Source of the DNA: Candidatus Cloacimonadota bacterium
GTDB taxonomy: Bacteria > Cloacimonadota > Cloacimonadia > Cloacimonadales > WRIO01
Direction: 5' to 3'
DNA length: 7,089 nucleotides
NCBI GenBank assembly: GCA_017998585.1
Contig: JAGOCT010000088.1
Location: 1 to 7,089, forward strand
Position numbers and translations under genes: made by a program. The stretch's first letter is position 1, and each line of letters starts with the position of its first letter. The notes below the pieces were generated by a model that saw only the letters and a program-made list of their open reading frames with translations, ran no database searches and was not told where the DNA came from. Shown here piece by piece: positions 6,359-7,089 of the stretch.

Positions 6359-7089
6359 CCTGATATTACTATTCATCATTTGTCTTGTTTATCAGTTGTT
6401 TTCTTCAGATTTTCAGATAACTGCACAAAAAAACATTTATTTCAGCATTAAAGAAATCAATAATTTGCAGTTAAAAGTAAAAAACATCAGCGACAATCAG
6501 ATAACTGTCCTGCCTGATTTTATCCCTAACCAATCCTTTTCAGTGATAACCCCCCTTGAACCATTGATTTTTTCACCTGGTGAAGAGAAATTTCTTTATT
6601 ACAGTTTTTTGGTAGAAAACACTCAGAATTCACAAAATTTTTCACTTCCTTTTATTCTAAGAAACAGTTTTGGAAAAGAAATCCACAGAGAATTTATCCA
6701 GATAAAAATAAATCCTTATACCAGTTTTAAAGCCAGACTCATTAAGCCTCAAGAACCGATAGCCGATAATAAGGAAAAGTTTATTGATCTTGTTATCGAA
6801 AATGAGAGTAATATCCCCTGTATTGGAGAAATCAGAAGCAATCAATCTGAATCAAAACGTGGAATTAATCCATCATCTCAAACGGATATATTGAGATACA
6901 ATAAAACGTTTAATCTACAGCCTGGCCAAACAGATACGCTAAGTATTAGCAGTTATTCATTTTCGCCCTTTAATTCTTATTTAAATGCTGATATTTCGAT
7001 TCATTATTCTCTTATTTATTCGGATTCTGTAGTAATTCCCACTCATCATATAGTTGAATTTATTCCGTATTATCTGATTTATCAACCAG
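6348..7089 (+). CDS. Exported Ig-like protein with a non-ATG start, 3' end beyond the window
   Basis: A frame without ATG start runs open to the window end (247 codons from TTG 6348), overlapping the end of the previous gene by 11 bases. Starting at TTG 6348 gives MKTNLILLFIICLVYQLFSS, a textbook signal peptide, directly followed by a beta-rich mature part. TTG 6330 (GGAG at 6314-6317, twelve bases upstream) and GTG 6312 are alternative starts in the same frame. Two Ig-like segments are visible: about 22-122 (LQLKVKNISDNQITVLPDF, SPGEEKFLYYSF) and about 128-238 (FIDLVIENESNIPCIGEI, LQPGQTDTLSISSY). The N-x-S / P-G-E pattern is typical of PapD/COG1470-like domains. No family is recognised. Position after subunit- and chaperone-like genes suggests a larger assembly partner, such as an usher-like or cell-surface protein, but no barrel or anchor is visible. 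That frame and signal peptide are real seems likely; exact start is uncertain. Confidence 0.72.
   Translation, partial: MKTNLILLFIICLVYQLFSSDFQITAQKNIYFSIKEINNLQLKVKNISDNQITVLPDFIPNQSFSVITPLEPLIFSPGEEKFLYYSFLVENTQNSQNFSLPFILRNSFGKEIHREFIQIKINPYTSFKARLIKPQEPIADNKEKFIDLVIENESNIPCIGEIRSNQSESKRGINPSSQTDILRYNKTFNLQPGQTDTLSISSYSFSPFNSYLNADISIHYSLIYSDSVVIPTHHIVEFIPYYLIYQP

Noticed and set aside
6657..6845. Minus-strand open frame of 62 codons
   Set aside because: Antisense to the open + frame starting at 6348, which has a signal peptide and Ig-like pattern.

Overview
This is an AT-rich stretch with every supported gene on the + strand. The proteins beginning at 5111, 5585 and 6348 all have signal peptides, and the 5585 product looks like a periplasmic chaperone. 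A Gram-negative (diderm) bacterium is the natural reading. I cannot name the phylum from the sequence; a low-GC member of the FCB/Cloacimonadota type is only a guess. No rRNA, tRNA, CRISPR array, insertion sequence or att-like repeat was seen.

Left part (3-3892), signalling. The window opens inside a gene for a protein with a receiver-like fold that has lost its phosphorylation residues, followed by a PAS-like domain. Next is a 148-residue protein (743-1189) that I do not recognise by name. Its layout, and especially its C-terminus, look like a free-standing, catalytically decayed Hint (intein-like) domain. After a 122-base gap comes a 701-residue CheA-like protein (1312-3417): no HPt domain, an intact dimerisation domain, an ATPase domain with damaged nucleotide-binding boxes, two CheW-like domains and an intact receiver. 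A free CheW follows (3428-3892). A strong intrinsic terminator (3907-3946) closes this unit.

Right part (3991-7089). The first gene encodes a separate histidine-phosphotransfer (HPt) protein, with an intact H-x-x-K-G site and a long C-terminal region of unknown type. It is followed, with no visible terminator, by three tightly packed genes for exported proteins. These are a small beta-rich secreted protein (5111-5581), a two-domain PapD/DUF916-like Ig-fold protein (5585-6358), and the start of a further exported Ig-like protein that uses a non-ATG start and runs off the window (from about 6348). The trio has the look of a surface-fibre or adhesin assembly locus (subunit, chaperone, larger partner), but this is inferred from architecture only.

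Working model (inference): a chemosensory-like array core (CheA-like scaffold plus CheW) in which the kinase is probably dead and the phosphotransfer domain sits on another polypeptide. Phosphate on the HPt protein, and on the receiver at the end of the CheA-like protein, would then come from a kinase outside the window. The output may concern surface structures rather than flagella, since no flagellar, MCP, CheB, CheR or stand-alone CheY gene is present here.
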